Below the pieces are notes generated by a model, which had not been told where the DNA came from, searched no databases, and worked only from the letters and a program-made list of their open reading frames with translations. The position numbers and the translations under genes were made by a program. This document shows, in pieces, positions 1 through 7,529 of a stretch of 35,767 nt of DNA. Position 1 is the stretch's first letter, and each line of letters starts with the position of its first letter. This stretch comes from Saprospiraceae bacterium (GTDB taxonomy: Bacteria > Bacteroidota > Bacteroidia > Chitinophagales > Saprospiraceae). The DNA is taken from contig JAHDHL010000049.1 in the NCBI GenBank assembly GCA_020631355.1, forward strand, positions 1 through 35,767, in the 5' to 3' direction.

Positions 1-674
1 ACGCGTCTGAAGAAATACATCCATGCAAATGATCTCTCCACAACCCATCGCTTCGCTTCAATCACAAAACCCTTCTGATTTTCAGGTCTTTGTGGAACTT
101 CAAATGTAATTCCTAATTTTTCTACTGCGGCTGCAAAAGTGCCACGGTATGCCTTATCCCCAATTATTTTTTTCAGGCTACCAAGAACTAATTCCATTCC
201 CCGTAAAAGATGGCAACCTGCTGGACTGTCATGGTCATTTGCAGGATGCACATGAGCCTTCCAAATTCTACCCAAAGTGTCAGTAAGGAACTGCCGTTTC
301 CTCCCATTTACATTCTTATTCCCATCAACTCCCCGATACTCAAAAATTCTAGGTGCAAGTGAGACGCTCTGTGAGTCTACAAGGGCAAGGCTCGGAGTGG
401 AATTCCTTTTCAGCAATTTCCTCTCATATCTGTTTAATGCACTATTCATCTTTTCCAACCTACCCTCCTTACTCCATTTATCAAAGTAATAATACACTGA
501 CTTCCAAGGAGGTAGACTCTTGTCTAAATTCCTCCACTGGGCTCCTGTACGCGTAATCCACAATAAAGACTCAATAATTTCCCGTAAATCATATTTGCGT
601 TTTCTTTCGTAGTCAAAAAAATCTTTGATAACTTCCCACTGACTATCGGTTAGCCGATTGATTTCTGCTTTCAT
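1..674 (-). CDS. IS5-family transposase, C-terminus cut by window edge
   Basis: Reading the minus strand from the ATG at 674 gives an uninterrupted 224-residue frame that runs off the window. It has the IS5/IS1031-type order: an N-terminal DUF4096-like region (DSQWEVIKDFF near residues 10-20, WITRTGAQWRNL at 39-50, SLPPWKSVYYYFDKW at 53-67), then a DDE catalytic core. The likely triad is Asp100 (ALVDSQSV), Asp173 (GDKAYRG) and Glu213 (VVERSFAWM). The family normally ends about 30-40 residues after the VERSFAW motif, so only a short tail is missing. No frameshift or stop is visible, so the copy may be active. Its role is cut-and-paste transposition. It forms the left border of an A+T-rich accessory stretch. 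Confidence 0.9.
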   Translation of the reverse strand, partial: MKAEINRLTDSQWEVIKDFFDYERKRKYDLREIIESLLWITRTGAQWRNLDKSLPPWKSVYYYFDKWSKEGRLEKMNSALNRYERKLLKRNSTPSLALVDSQSVSLAPRIFEYRGVDGNKNVNGRKRQFLTDTLGRIWKAHVHPANDHDSPAGCHLLRGMELVLGSLKKIIGDKAYRGTFAAAVEKLGITFEVPQRPENQKGFVIEAKRWVVERSFAWMYFFRR

Positions 675-751
675 TTCTTGTTTTGTTTTCGCCAACTAAC
701 AAGATAAACCGATAGTCTTCATTTTTCTAAAATGAAAATCTGAACACCCTC
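675..751 (-). mobile_element. Terminal region of the IS5-family element with probable inverted-repeat end
   Basis: The 77 bases upstream of the transposase start end, read on the minus strand, with GAGGGTGTTCAGATTTTCAT (751 to 732), which resembles the ends of IS1031-group elements. Just inside is a small hairpin, TCATTTT with AAAATGA, at about 719-737. A TAA trinucleotide follows outside at 752-754 and could be the target duplication. The opposite end lies outside the window, so neither the repeat nor the duplication can be confirmed here. Confidence 0.5.
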
Positions 752-827
752 TAATTTATTTACCAGCATATTAAACCTCCATAAAAAAACAAAGTCTAAG
801 AATAAGACAGCATCAAAACAATATCAC

Positions 828-1892
828 ATGAACAAAGTATTTTATTTAGCAATTTCTGCAATCTTATTCATTACAGCCTGTAAGGAAGATGAATTAATTA
901 ACCAGGAAAATGGGACACCTAAAATTAAGGCAGCGCCCTCCTATTCTGTTCTGATAGATGAAGATATTACTTACGCCGAGGGGCTTAGCCATAACGCATC
1001 AAGTACCACACCTTTCCCAACCCCTTTAAAATTAGATGTTTATCACCCTGATAATAATTCTGCCAATAGACCTGTCTTTATGTTTATCCATGGCGGTGGA
1101 TTTACAGGAGGAACAAAAAGTAAACCTGAAATCGTGGAGATGGCCAATTACTATGCTTCCAGAGGGTGGGTTTTCATTTCTGTAGACTATAGAACAACGG
1201 AGGAATTAGGGACGATACAAGGAATGACCACAGGGGAAGTACTATCATATTATAGAGGCATCTCACCTCAAGAATGGACTGATACTGCATTACAAGGAGC
1301 ACAAACCCCAAGTCAGGTACAACAGGCCATTGCCATGTACCTTGCCCAAAGGGATGCAAAGGCCGCTCTCCGATGGATTGTAGCCAACTGCGACACATAT
1401 AATATCAACAAAGATTTCATTACAGTTGGAGGAGCTTCAGCAGGAGCAATCACCACAATTGCGTTGGGTATTTCAAACCAAGAAGATTTTAGGGATGAAA
1501 TTTCCATTAGCGAGGATCCTACACTTCCCACTACAAACCTAGATGAATCCTATGTAGTGAGAAGCATGGTTTATTTCTGGGGCTCAAACGTAAAATTAGA
1601 TGTTTTCGAAATGGTTTATGGGTTGAATCAATATGATAGATATGATTCCAGTGACCCTGAATTATTCATGGGACATGGCACTGCGGAAGACCCACTTACA
1701 CCTTATGAGGAAGCACTTGAACTACAAGAAATCTATGACTCCTTGGGTATTTACAACAAACTGGCGACGCTAGTAGCACCGAATGGTAACCCTGCAGGAC
1801 ATGGAGCTTGGAATGCAGTAGTAGATGGAAAAGGCTTATCTGAATTATCGCTTGATTTTCTAGTTGAAAGACAAGGGTTAATTGTCGAATAA
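828..1892 (+). CDS. Alpha/beta-hydrolase (carboxylesterase-like) lipoprotein
   Basis: A 354-residue protein with a lipoprotein signal (hydrophobic residues 4-16, lipobox ITAC, Cys18), so probably anchored on the periplasmic or outer-membrane side. The oxyanion-hole motif HGGGF is at 88-92, the nucleophile is Ser204 in GGASAG, and a likely acid/base pair is Asp288 (GTAEDPLTP) and His325 (AGHGAWN). This is the layout of BD-FAE/HSL-type esterases, which hydrolyse ester bonds in acetylated sugars, lipids or xenobiotics. The natural substrate cannot be told from sequence. It stands alone between the IS end and a degenerate palindromic spacer. The start is fixed by the signal peptide. Confidence 0.85.
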   Translation: MNKVFYLAISAILFITACKEDELINQENGTPKIKAAPSYSVLIDEDITYAEGLSHNASSTTPFPTPLKLDVYHPDNNSANRPVFMFIHGGGFTGGTKSKPEIVEMANYYASRGWVFISVDYRTTEELGTIQGMTTGEVLSYYRGISPQEWTDTALQGAQTPSQVQQAIAMYLAQRDAKAALRWIVANCDTYNINKDFITVGGASAGAITTIALGISNQEDFRDEISISEDPTLPTTNLDESYVVRSMVYFWGSNVKLDVFEMVYGLNQYDRYDSSDPELFMGHGTAEDPLTPYEEALELQEIYDSLGIYNKLATLVAPNGNPAGHGAWNAVVDGKGLSELSLDFLVERQGLIVE

Positions 1893-1960
1893 GAAGCTAA
1901 TACATCAATAGTCCCCACACAAGGATGCAGTGCTTAGCCGGGTCGCTATAATTAGTTAGT
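1893..1960 (+). repeat. Degenerate palindromic spacer, attC-like copy A
   Basis: Directly after the esterase stop, the segment from GCTAATACATCAATAG to GCAGTGCTTAGCC at about 1897-1946 resembles the better preserved element at 4187-4250. Both share GCTAA-x-A, TCAATAG-x-CCC and a closing TTAGCC that pairs with the opening GCTAA. It is an imperfect stem with the same arrangement as copy B. Calling it a cassette recombination site is inference. Confidence 0.4.
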
Positions 1961-2021
1961 TTTATCGTATATTCAGCTTACTTTCAGAAGCTAACATTCA
2001 GATAAAACAATCATTCGAATC

Positions 2022-2516
2022 ATGGAACAAGCCAACTGGTACATCATACCTATTACTGCTTTTTTACCACTTATATTGGGATATGTATGGTATCATCCTA
2101 ACGTCCTAGGTCAGAAACTAGCCGATATTAATGGAGAAACCATTGCAGGAAAAAAATCCTGGGGAAAGATAATACTGATTTATATTTTCAGTTTTCTTCT
2201 AGCATACGTCCTGACGCTGATGAGTGTCCATCAGAGTGCCATCTTCCAATTATTCTTCATGGACCCCGAACTGGCCAATACACAATCGGAATATAGCGCA
2301 TTCATTAATGAATTCATGGAGAAGTATGGCCATCGGCATCGTTCATTTGGACATGGAATGATTCATGGTGCGGAAGCAGGTCTAATGTTTGGTCTGGCAC
2401 TCATCGGAATAACGACACTGATGCAAAACAAATCCCTGAAATCCGTATGGATTCATATTGTATTCTGGGTGCTTTGTTGTAGTCTAATGGGAGGTATGAC
2501 CTGTGCATTCTTCTAA
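2022..2516 (+). CDS. DUF1761 family membrane protein
   Basis: A 164-residue polytopic inner-membrane protein with about four hydrophobic segments (near 7-25, 49-69, 118-136 and 143-163). The N-terminus NWYIIPITAFLPLILGYVWY followed by a His-Pro pair is typical of DUF1761, a small family of unknown function usually present as stand-alone accessory genes. A conserved-looking His/Gly stretch (HRHRSFGHGMIHGAEAG, near 108-124) precedes the third helix. It is flanked by unrelated accessory genes and followed 7 bases later by a small perfect hairpin. I infer no biochemical role. Confidence 0.75.
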   Translation: MEQANWYIIPITAFLPLILGYVWYHPNVLGQKLADINGETIAGKKSWGKIILIYIFSFLLAYVLTLMSVHQSAIFQLFFMDPELANTQSEYSAFINEFMEKYGHRHRSFGHGMIHGAEAGLMFGLALIGITTLMQNKSLKSVWIHIVFWVLCCSLMGGMTCAFF

Positions 2517-2523
2517 TATCACA

Positions 2524-2540
2524 ACGCCTGACACAGGCGT
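2524..2540. terminator. Small hairpin after the DUF1761 gene
   Basis: ACGCCTG and CAGGCGT are perfect inverted repeats around an ACA loop, 7 bases after the DUF1761 stop. There is no T-tract, so this is either a weak terminator or part of a cassette-like spacer. Confidence 0.4.
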
Positions 2541-2592
2541 CCGTACCAAGTGAATACGAGTATAATATACAAAAATCTTTATTGAGCCATAT

Positions 2593-2716
2593 TGTTGAAC
2601 CGAACTAATTTGGTTGGCAGTTGAGGGCACAATATGTTCGTTGCCCAACCCGAAAACTGTTGAACCGTATACGAAACACTGCGAGTTGTGTATGGCATAT
2701 GTATGTTGTTGGCAGT
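2593..2716 (+). repeat. Duplicated spacer motifs ending in TGTTGGCAGT
   Basis: Two rounds of the same pair occur. TGTTGAACCG (2593-2602) is followed by GGTTGGCAGT (2612-2621), and TGTTGAACCG (2658-2667) is followed by TGTTGGCAGT (2707-2716). GCCCAAC at 2643-2649 fits the RYYYAAC core of attC sites. The last motif is the exact reverse complement of ACTGCCAACA at 4187-4196, so the regulator and lipoprotein genes between them are bracketed by inverted 10-mers. The rest of this 170-base intergenic stretch shows nothing else. Confidence 0.45.
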
Positions 2717-2729
2717 AATTAAAAAAGAA

Positions 2730-3302
2730 ATGTCGAAAGAATTAGAAAATAGAATAAGAGAAATGGTTGAAAAACCAAAAATGAATGAAATTGAAGAAAT
2801 TCTTAATGCCTTTCATTTGAAAAGGTTCAATAAAGGCATGCTATTCAAAGAACCTTTTACTATAAGCAAAGAAATAGGCTTTCTTTCGAGAGGAACTGTA
2901 AGAATGTTTATGTATAAAAAGAATGGAGATGAAGTAACATTGAGGATTTTTCAAAAAAATCAACTTTTCGTAGATCTTTTCAGTTTAGAGAATTCTGAAA
3001 GAACACCAATAGGTATTGAATGTCTTGAAGAATGTGAAATCAAGGTGGCTTCCTTTGAAATTTTCAAACCATTATTAGAAACGAATTTGACCCTTAATGT
3101 CTTTTTCAGAAAACAGATGTCAAAACAAATATTGGAGATAGGTGAATTTTATTTTGCTTTTATAACTGGAACAGGAAAAGAACGGTATAAAATGATTTTA
3201 GAAAAAAATCCAAATTTATTGAAGAAATTTCCACTTAGAATAATTGCCTCATTAATTGGAGTCACACCTACTCAGCTAAGTAGGATACGCAATATAAAAT
3301 AA
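2730..3302 (+). CDS. Crp/Fnr-family transcriptional regulator
   Basis: A 190-residue regulator from the ATG at 2730. The frame is open back to 2688, but that extension runs through the TGTTGGCAGT spacer motif and is not protein-like, which decides the start. Residues about 15-120 fit a cyclic-nucleotide-binding beta-roll (FLSRGTVRMFM, DEVTLRIFQ, FVDLFSL). The C-terminus RYKMILEKNPNLLKKFPLRI then IASLIGVTPTQLSRIRN is the helix-turn-helix form common in Bacteroidota Crp-like proteins. The effector is unknown. A 108-base gap with a dyad and a good -7 box separates it from the next gene, a possible target. A+T content is visibly higher than in lon or ftcD. Confidence 0.8.
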   Translation: MSKELENRIREMVEKPKMNEIEEILNAFHLKRFNKGMLFKEPFTISKEIGFLSRGTVRMFMYKKNGDEVTLRIFQKNQLFVDLFSLENSERTPIGIECLEECEIKVASFEIFKPLLETNLTLNVFFRKQMSKQILEIGEFYFAFITGTGKERYKMILEKNPNLLKKFPLRIIASLIGVTPTQLSRIRNIK

Positions 3303-3319
3303 TCTTCACCACGTTTATT

Positions 3320-3367
3320 TTTTCAACATTTGTTGAGGAGTCCTACTACACGATGACTGTACTTTTG
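3320..3367 (+). promoter_or_regulatory. Candidate operator and promoter for the lipoprotein at 3411
   Basis: TCAACA-TT-TGTTGA is a perfect dyad at 3323-3336. TACTTTTG at 3360-3367 matches the Bacteroidota -7 consensus TAnnTTTG and lies 43 bases before the start codon. The dyad covers the expected -33 region, a position suited to a repressor or activator. Binding by the upstream Crp-like protein is inference. Confidence 0.4.
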
Positions 3368-3410
3368 TGCTGGTAATTAATGTATTTCTAAAAAATAAAA
3401 AATCAGTACA

Positions 3411-4178
3411 ATGTTTAAATCATTTTTAATTACCGTAATTGCTTTGTCTTTTGTTATAACTTCATGTGATAAAGCAGATGAATCAATTGTCAATGATCCA
3501 ATTATCGAGACAGCATGTGAAAACTTTGACAGCCCCATACAAACTGAGGCGAGAACACAAGTCCTAATCCCGCCCTCAGACTTAAGAGACTTTAGATATA
3601 GTGAGGTGATACCTATTTTTGAATGTGGAAACGGGTTAATATCTGAAGTTTACAATACACTAAGTTTTAATGATTCACCAGAGGAAGACTGGAATGATTT
3701 GAATGCAGAAGAACTAAAAATTCAACTTGGAGCTGTTGATGTAGCATTGAATGGTCAAAGACATTGGTTAATTAATGGGGCAGAAAGTGATAATCCAGGT
3801 GGAGGAACTGGATATGATAAGATAACCACTTTTGGAAATCTACAAATGGCATTAAGGGCGCAAATTCAAGGAACTCTTTCTGAGACTTACTATTCTGACA
3901 ATGCTGTTATACGGTCAAATACGTGGATTTATAATGCTGGCAATGAAGTTTACAAACTGGTGAATCCACAAGGAGAAGAATACGTAATGCAATCTTACAG
4001 CAGAAAAATAGCCAATAACCAAACTATAGGTGATTTAGCAAGTCTTGGTTCAACGCTTAACCTACCAGAAGGTTGGTCATTTGAAACAGAAATGCTCCAA
4101 GATGAATTACGTTTGAACTCAAATGGTGAAGCTATTGTAATTCAAGATGAACTTCAGAATTCTTATCAGAAAAATTGA
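3411..4178 (+). CDS. Hypothetical lipoprotein
   Basis: 255 residues beginning with a lipoprotein signal (FLITVIALSFVITSC, Cys19). The mature part is acidic and Asn/Asp-rich, with a Gly-rich stretch NPGGGTGYDKIT at about 127-138, and has no recognisable enzyme motif or repeat. I do not recognise the family. It lies downstream of the Crp-like regulator, within the same inverted TGTTGGCAGT/ACTGCCAACA pair, so the two may move or act together. The stop is 8 bases before the palindromic spacer. Likely location is the periplasmic face of a membrane. Confidence 0.7.
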   Translation: MFKSFLITVIALSFVITSCDKADESIVNDPIIETACENFDSPIQTEARTQVLIPPSDLRDFRYSEVIPIFECGNGLISEVYNTLSFNDSPEEDWNDLNAEELKIQLGAVDVALNGQRHWLINGAESDNPGGGTGYDKITTFGNLQMALRAQIQGTLSETYYSDNAVIRSNTWIYNAGNEVYKLVNPQGEEYVMQSYSRKIANNQTIGDLASLGSTLNLPEGWSFETEMLQDELRLNSNGEAIVIQDELQNSYQKN

Positions 4179-4186
4179 TAAAAACT

Positions 4187-4250
4187 ACTGCCAACAAAGG
4201 CTAAAATGTCAATAGCCCCTATGCGGGGCTACTGCATTTAGCCAAACCCT
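4187..4250 (+). repeat. Imperfect palindrome, attC-like copy B
   Basis: The order is ACTGCCAACA, GGCTAAAATG, CAATAGCCCC, loop TAT, GCGGGGCTACTG, CATTTAGCC, then CTTGGGCATTG. GGCTAAAATG pairs with CATTTAGCC leaving one extra A, and CAATAGCCCC pairs with GGGGCTACTG with one mismatch. The outer TGCCAAC and TTGGGCA are also near-complementary. A long stem with an unpaired base and outer boxes near RYYYAAC/GTTRRRY is the form of integron attC sites. Termination is an alternative role. Confidence 0.5.
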
Positions 4251-4261
4251 TGGGCATTGTT

Positions 4262-4759
4262 TTATTCAAATTCTTTAAGAAGTTGTTCTTCTTCTAATTT
4301 TATTTCAGAATACTCTTTTTCCAACTCTTTTTGACTAATTAATTTTAATAGTATTTCTTCATTTTTACCAATAATCTGAAATTTAATATTATCATATTTG
4401 TATGAGTTATAGATAGGTAGATCTCTGTTATAAGTACTTGAATAGATACGTTCAGTCCTTGTAATAAGAGTATCACCTCGAAATTCATATTCCCCCTCTT
4501 CCACCAATACTTCTACCATATAATTATATATAATTGTTGCTTTTTTGAAATTATCTTTTTTTGTTAGACCAAGAATAATTATATCGGATTTATAAATCTT
4601 AGAATAATCACCGTCAATAAAGGATTCGTATACATCTCCAATTGAATAGTCTTTATTTTCTATGATTTCAATATCCGCCCCTTTCACTATTTCTTTATAA
4701 GTCTTACATTGAACTAGTAGCAATGAAGATAATATTAAAAGTAACAGTTCTTTACCCAT
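4262..4759 (-). CDS. Small hypothetical lipoprotein
   Basis: 165 residues from the ATG at 4759. A longer frame to 4810 exists, but its first 17 residues precede a clear lipoprotein signal (ELLLLILSSLLLVQC), so the internal start is preferred. The mature protein is short, charged and ends in a Glu/Lys-rich helix (KELEKEYSEIKLEEEQLLKE). I do not recognise the family. It reads against its left-hand neighbours, with its stop 12 bases from the copy B palindrome. Near-matching TTGRGCATTRT sequences lie on both sides in inverted orientation (4243 onward and 4827 backward). Codon use is strongly A+T-rich. Confidence 0.6.
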   Translation of the reverse strand: MGKELLLLILSSLLLVQCKTYKEIVKGADIEIIENKDYSIGDVYESFIDGDYSKIYKSDIIILGLTKKDNFKKATIIYNYMVEVLVEEGEYEFRGDTLITRTERIYSSTYNRDLPIYNSYKYDNIKFQIIGKNEEILLKLISQKELEKEYSEIKLEEEQLLKEFE

Positions 4760-4843
4760 AATAATATGATTATTTTTAAGTAAACTACTATAGCGCCTTA
4801 TTTGCTGCATCGTATAATGCTCAACACATTACCAATCCTAACA

Positions 4844-4882
4844 AATAATGCCGTGTTACTTGAGTAGTAACACGGCATTATT
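4844..4882 (-). terminator. Terminator downstream of lon
   Basis: A perfect 16-base stem (AATAATGCCGTGTTAC with GTAACACGGCATTATT) around a 7-base loop, 25 bases past the lon stop. On the minus strand it is followed by TTGTT, so it fits intrinsic termination of lon transcripts. It also insulates the accessory block. Confidence 0.8.
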
Positions 4883-4907
4883 TATGTGTCCTGATTGGAA
4901 TAATGGA

Positions 4908-7310
4908 TTAAAGTCCCAAGGCAATTTTGAGGACTTCCTCCATCCTATCCACATAATGGAATACCAATCCGTCTATATACATGGATTCTATTTCATCCAC
5001 ATGTTTCTTATTCTCCTTACAAAGAATGATTTCCTTGAGTCCTGCTCGTCTTGCTGCTAGGATTTTCTCCTTGATCCCCCCTACGGGCAACACCTTTCCC
5101 CTTAGGGTTATCTCCCCTGTCATTGCCAAGTGGGATTTGATGGGTTGGGAAGTAAAGACGGATGCAATCGCTGTCATCATCGTAATACCTGCGGATGGAC
5201 CATCCTTAGGAATCGCACCTTCCGGAACGTGTATATGAATATTCTTATGCTCGAAATCCTCAGGTTTCAACCCAACCAATTCAGGATTAGCCTTGATAAA
5301 ACTTAGTGCAGTGGACGCTGATTCCTTCATCACATCCCCCAAATTACCCGTAAGGGTCAATCCTCCTTTCCCCTTACTCAAACTGGACTCGATGAAAAGA
5401 ATATCACCCCCAACAGCCGTCCAGGCCAAACCTACCGCAACCCCGGGCACTTGCTGCTCCTGATACATTTCATTCGAGAAGCGGGACGGACCAAGGACTT
5501 TCTTGAGGTAAGAACCTGTCAGAGCCTTATCATATTGTTCCTCCATCGCTACCTTGCGGGCATAATGCCTCATGATACCATCCACTTGTCTTTTCAAGGA
5601 ACGCACACCTGATTCCCTGGTATATTGCTGGGCCACTTGCATCAGTACCCCATCATCTATGGAAACATGTTCAGGTTTCAATCCATGTTCCTCCAATGAT
5701 TTCGGGATGAGGTGGCGCTTGGCAATTTCCACTTTTTCCTCCATGGAATATCCGCTTACCTGAATAATTTCCATCCTATCCAAGAGTGCAGGCTGAATGG
5801 TATTCAGCGAATTGGATGTGGCAATGAATAGTACCTTGGAGAGATCATATTCCAATTCGAGATAATTGTCATAAAAGGTCGTATTCTGCTCAGGGTCCAA
5901 TACTTCCAACAAGGCAGATGATGGATCCCCTCTGAAACTCTTGCCAACCTTATCAATCTCATCCAATATGAAAACGGGATTCGATGAACCTGCTTTTTTC
6001 AATGATTGTATAATCCTACCCGGCATGGCACCTATATAGGTTTTGCGATGCCCCCTGATTTCAGATTCATCATGAAGCCCACCAAGGGACATTCTGATAT
6101 ATTCTCGGTTCAGGGCCTTGGCTATGGAACGTCCTAGGGAAGTCTTACCTACTCCCGGAGGGCCTACCAAACAAAGTATGGGAGATTTCATATCTCCTCT
6201 CAATTTCAATACAGCAAGGTGTTCGATAATCCTATCCTTGACCTTTTCCAATCCAAAGTGATCTGCATCCAGAACCTCCTTGACCTCTTTCAGGTTGAAG
6301 TTATCTTCACTGAATTCACCCCAAGGCAAATCCAACATTGTTTCGGCCCAATTCATCAATACGGAATACTCCGCAGCCTGAGGATTGGTACGCTTGATAC
6401 GATTGACTTCCTTTTCAAAGACTTTCTGTACGTTCTCTCCCCAGTTCTTATCCTTTGCCTTTTTCAGGAATCCATCCAATTCCGCTCCATGCGGGCTCTG
6501 GCCCAATTCTTCCTGAATCGTCTTGAGTTGTTGGTTCAGGAAATAATCCTTTTGCTGTTTTTCTATATCACCCCTGACCTTACTTTCTATCTCATCCTTA
6601 ACTTCCAGCATCCTTAATTCGGAATCCATATGTTTCAGCACCAATTGGGCCTTGTCATATAGTTTATCCGTGGATAGGATTTCTTGTTTGGCTGGTACTT
6701 CCACCCTTAGGTTGGATGCGATAAAATTAATCTTGAAAGAATTACTATTGATATTCCTGAACATCATCGAAGCTTCCGAGGGAATATTAGGAGAAAGATT
6801 TATGATTTGTTCTGCACGCTCCGTAATACTTTGGATAATCGCCTCCATCTTGATATGGTCCTCTTTCTTATCCTCATCCAATGGAGAGATATTCCCCTCC
6901 AACATTGGGGAGGAACTAACCAATTCATTCAAAACGAATCTTGCCTTACCTTGGAGAATAGCGGTCATTGTTCCATCAGGAAGTTTCAACACCTTAACCA
7001 ATTTGGCAATGGTCCCAATCTTATACAAATCATCCACCCCGGGGTCCTCTACCTCCAAATCCATTTGGGATAACACACCAATGTACCTATTCCCTTTGTA
7101 GACCTTGTTGATGGCTTCCACTGATTTGTCACGACCCACTGTTATCGGAATGATTACACCCGGAAACAATACCGTATTCTTCAAGGCCAAGAGTGGCATC
7201 TCCTGTGGATATTCCACATCATTCTTATCCTCTTCCTCATCTATGGGAAGCATGGTTGAAAAATCAAGATCGTCTGTTGGTAACATAGAAAATATATAAT
7301 CTTCGAACAT
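4908..7310 (-). CDS. lon: ATP-dependent Lon protease (LonA)
   Basis: An 800-residue cytosolic AAA+ serine protease that degrades damaged and regulatory proteins. The N-terminal substrate-binding LON domain covers about 36-230 (MPLLALKNTVLFPGVIIP), followed by a helical linker to about 340. The AAA+ module has Walker A GPPGVGKT at 383-390 and Walker B VFILDEID at 446-453. The protease domain carries the Ser-Lys dyad: Ser706 in PKDGPSAG and Lys747 in GGIKEK. Length is normal for LonA. An acidic 30-residue leader precedes the LON domain, as often in Bacteroidota. It is the last gene of a minus-strand run, 219 bases after the DUF1015 gene, with a repeat-rich upstream region that suggests its own regulation. 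Confidence 0.98.
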   Translation of the reverse strand: MFEDYIFSMLPTDDLDFSTMLPIDEEEDKNDVEYPQEMPLLALKNTVLFPGVIIPITVGRDKSVEAINKVYKGNRYIGVLSQMDLEVEDPGVDDLYKIGTIAKLVKVLKLPDGTMTAILQGKARFVLNELVSSSPMLEGNISPLDEDKKEDHIKMEAIIQSITERAEQIINLSPNIPSEASMMFRNINSNSFKINFIASNLRVEVPAKQEILSTDKLYDKAQLVLKHMDSELRMLEVKDEIESKVRGDIEKQQKDYFLNQQLKTIQEELGQSPHGAELDGFLKKAKDKNWGENVQKVFEKEVNRIKRTNPQAAEYSVLMNWAETMLDLPWGEFSEDNFNLKEVKEVLDADHFGLEKVKDRIIEHLAVLKLRGDMKSPILCLVGPPGVGKTSLGRSIAKALNREYIRMSLGGLHDESEIRGHRKTYIGAMPGRIIQSLKKAGSSNPVFILDEIDKVGKSFRGDPSSALLEVLDPEQNTTFYDNYLELEYDLSKVLFIATSNSLNTIQPALLDRMEIIQVSGYSMEEKVEIAKRHLIPKSLEEHGLKPEHVSIDDGVLMQVAQQYTRESGVRSLKRQVDGIMRHYARKVAMEEQYDKALTGSYLKKVLGPSRFSNEMYQEQQVPGVAVGLAWTAVGGDILFIESSLSKGKGGLTLTGNLGDVMKESASTALSFIKANPELVGLKPEDFEHKNIHIHVPEGAIPKDGPSAGITMMTAIASVFTSQPIKSHLAMTGEITLRGKVLPVGGIKEKILAARRAGLKEIILCKENKKHVDEIESMYIDGLVFHYVDRMEEVLKIALGL

Positions 7311-7336
7311 ATCGTAATTGTAGTACTAATTGACTT

Positions 7337-7492
7337 GGGGATTGGCATCCCCGCCTACCTTGTCAAAATGACATGAAAAGGTCTTCCAATTCCTAAAGAA
7401 TTGAGTTCTACATAAAGGTCAAGATTTATGCCATTGGCATAGCGGCCTTTATTCTACAATAAATTACGCCATATGAGGTAATTATGCCATAT
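7337..7492 (-). promoter_or_regulatory. Repeat-rich upstream region of lon
   Basis: Within 185 bases upstream of the lon start lie four perfect dyads: GGGGAT-TGGC-ATCCCC (7337-7352), TGTCA-AAA-TGACA (7361-7373), CAATTC-CTAAA-GAATTG (7387-7403) and ATGCCA-T-TGGCAT (7428-7440). There is also a direct repeat AATTAyGCCATAT at 7462-7474 and 7480-7492 (18-base period, near two DNA turns), with a related TTTATGCCATTG at 7426. The first dyad would form a hairpin in the mRNA leader. The TGTCA/TGACA dyad is the best operator candidate. No clear TAnnTTTG box was found. Confidence 0.45.
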
Positions 7493-7529
7493 CTAAGTAA
7501 GAAAACATTGACAAATTGGCAGAAAGGCA

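Noticed and set aside
277-556. Two plus-strand frames of 67-70 residues
   Set aside because: They lie antisense to the transposase, which has clear family motifs and an unbroken frame.
2593-2716. Possible CRISPR-like short repeats
   Set aside because: Only two copies of 10-base motifs with unequal spacing are present, there are no regular spacers, and no cas genes are in the window.
2688-2729. 14-residue N-terminal extension of the Crp-like regulator
   Set aside because: It runs through the TGTTGGCAGT spacer motif. The ATG at 2730 gives the usual start of the family.
4848-5060. 70-residue plus-strand frame
   Set aside because: It begins in the terminator hairpin and runs antisense to the end of lon.
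6219-7101. Plus-strand frames of 132 and 149 residues opposite lon
   Set aside because: Both are shadows of the lon coding sequence and have no protein-like features.
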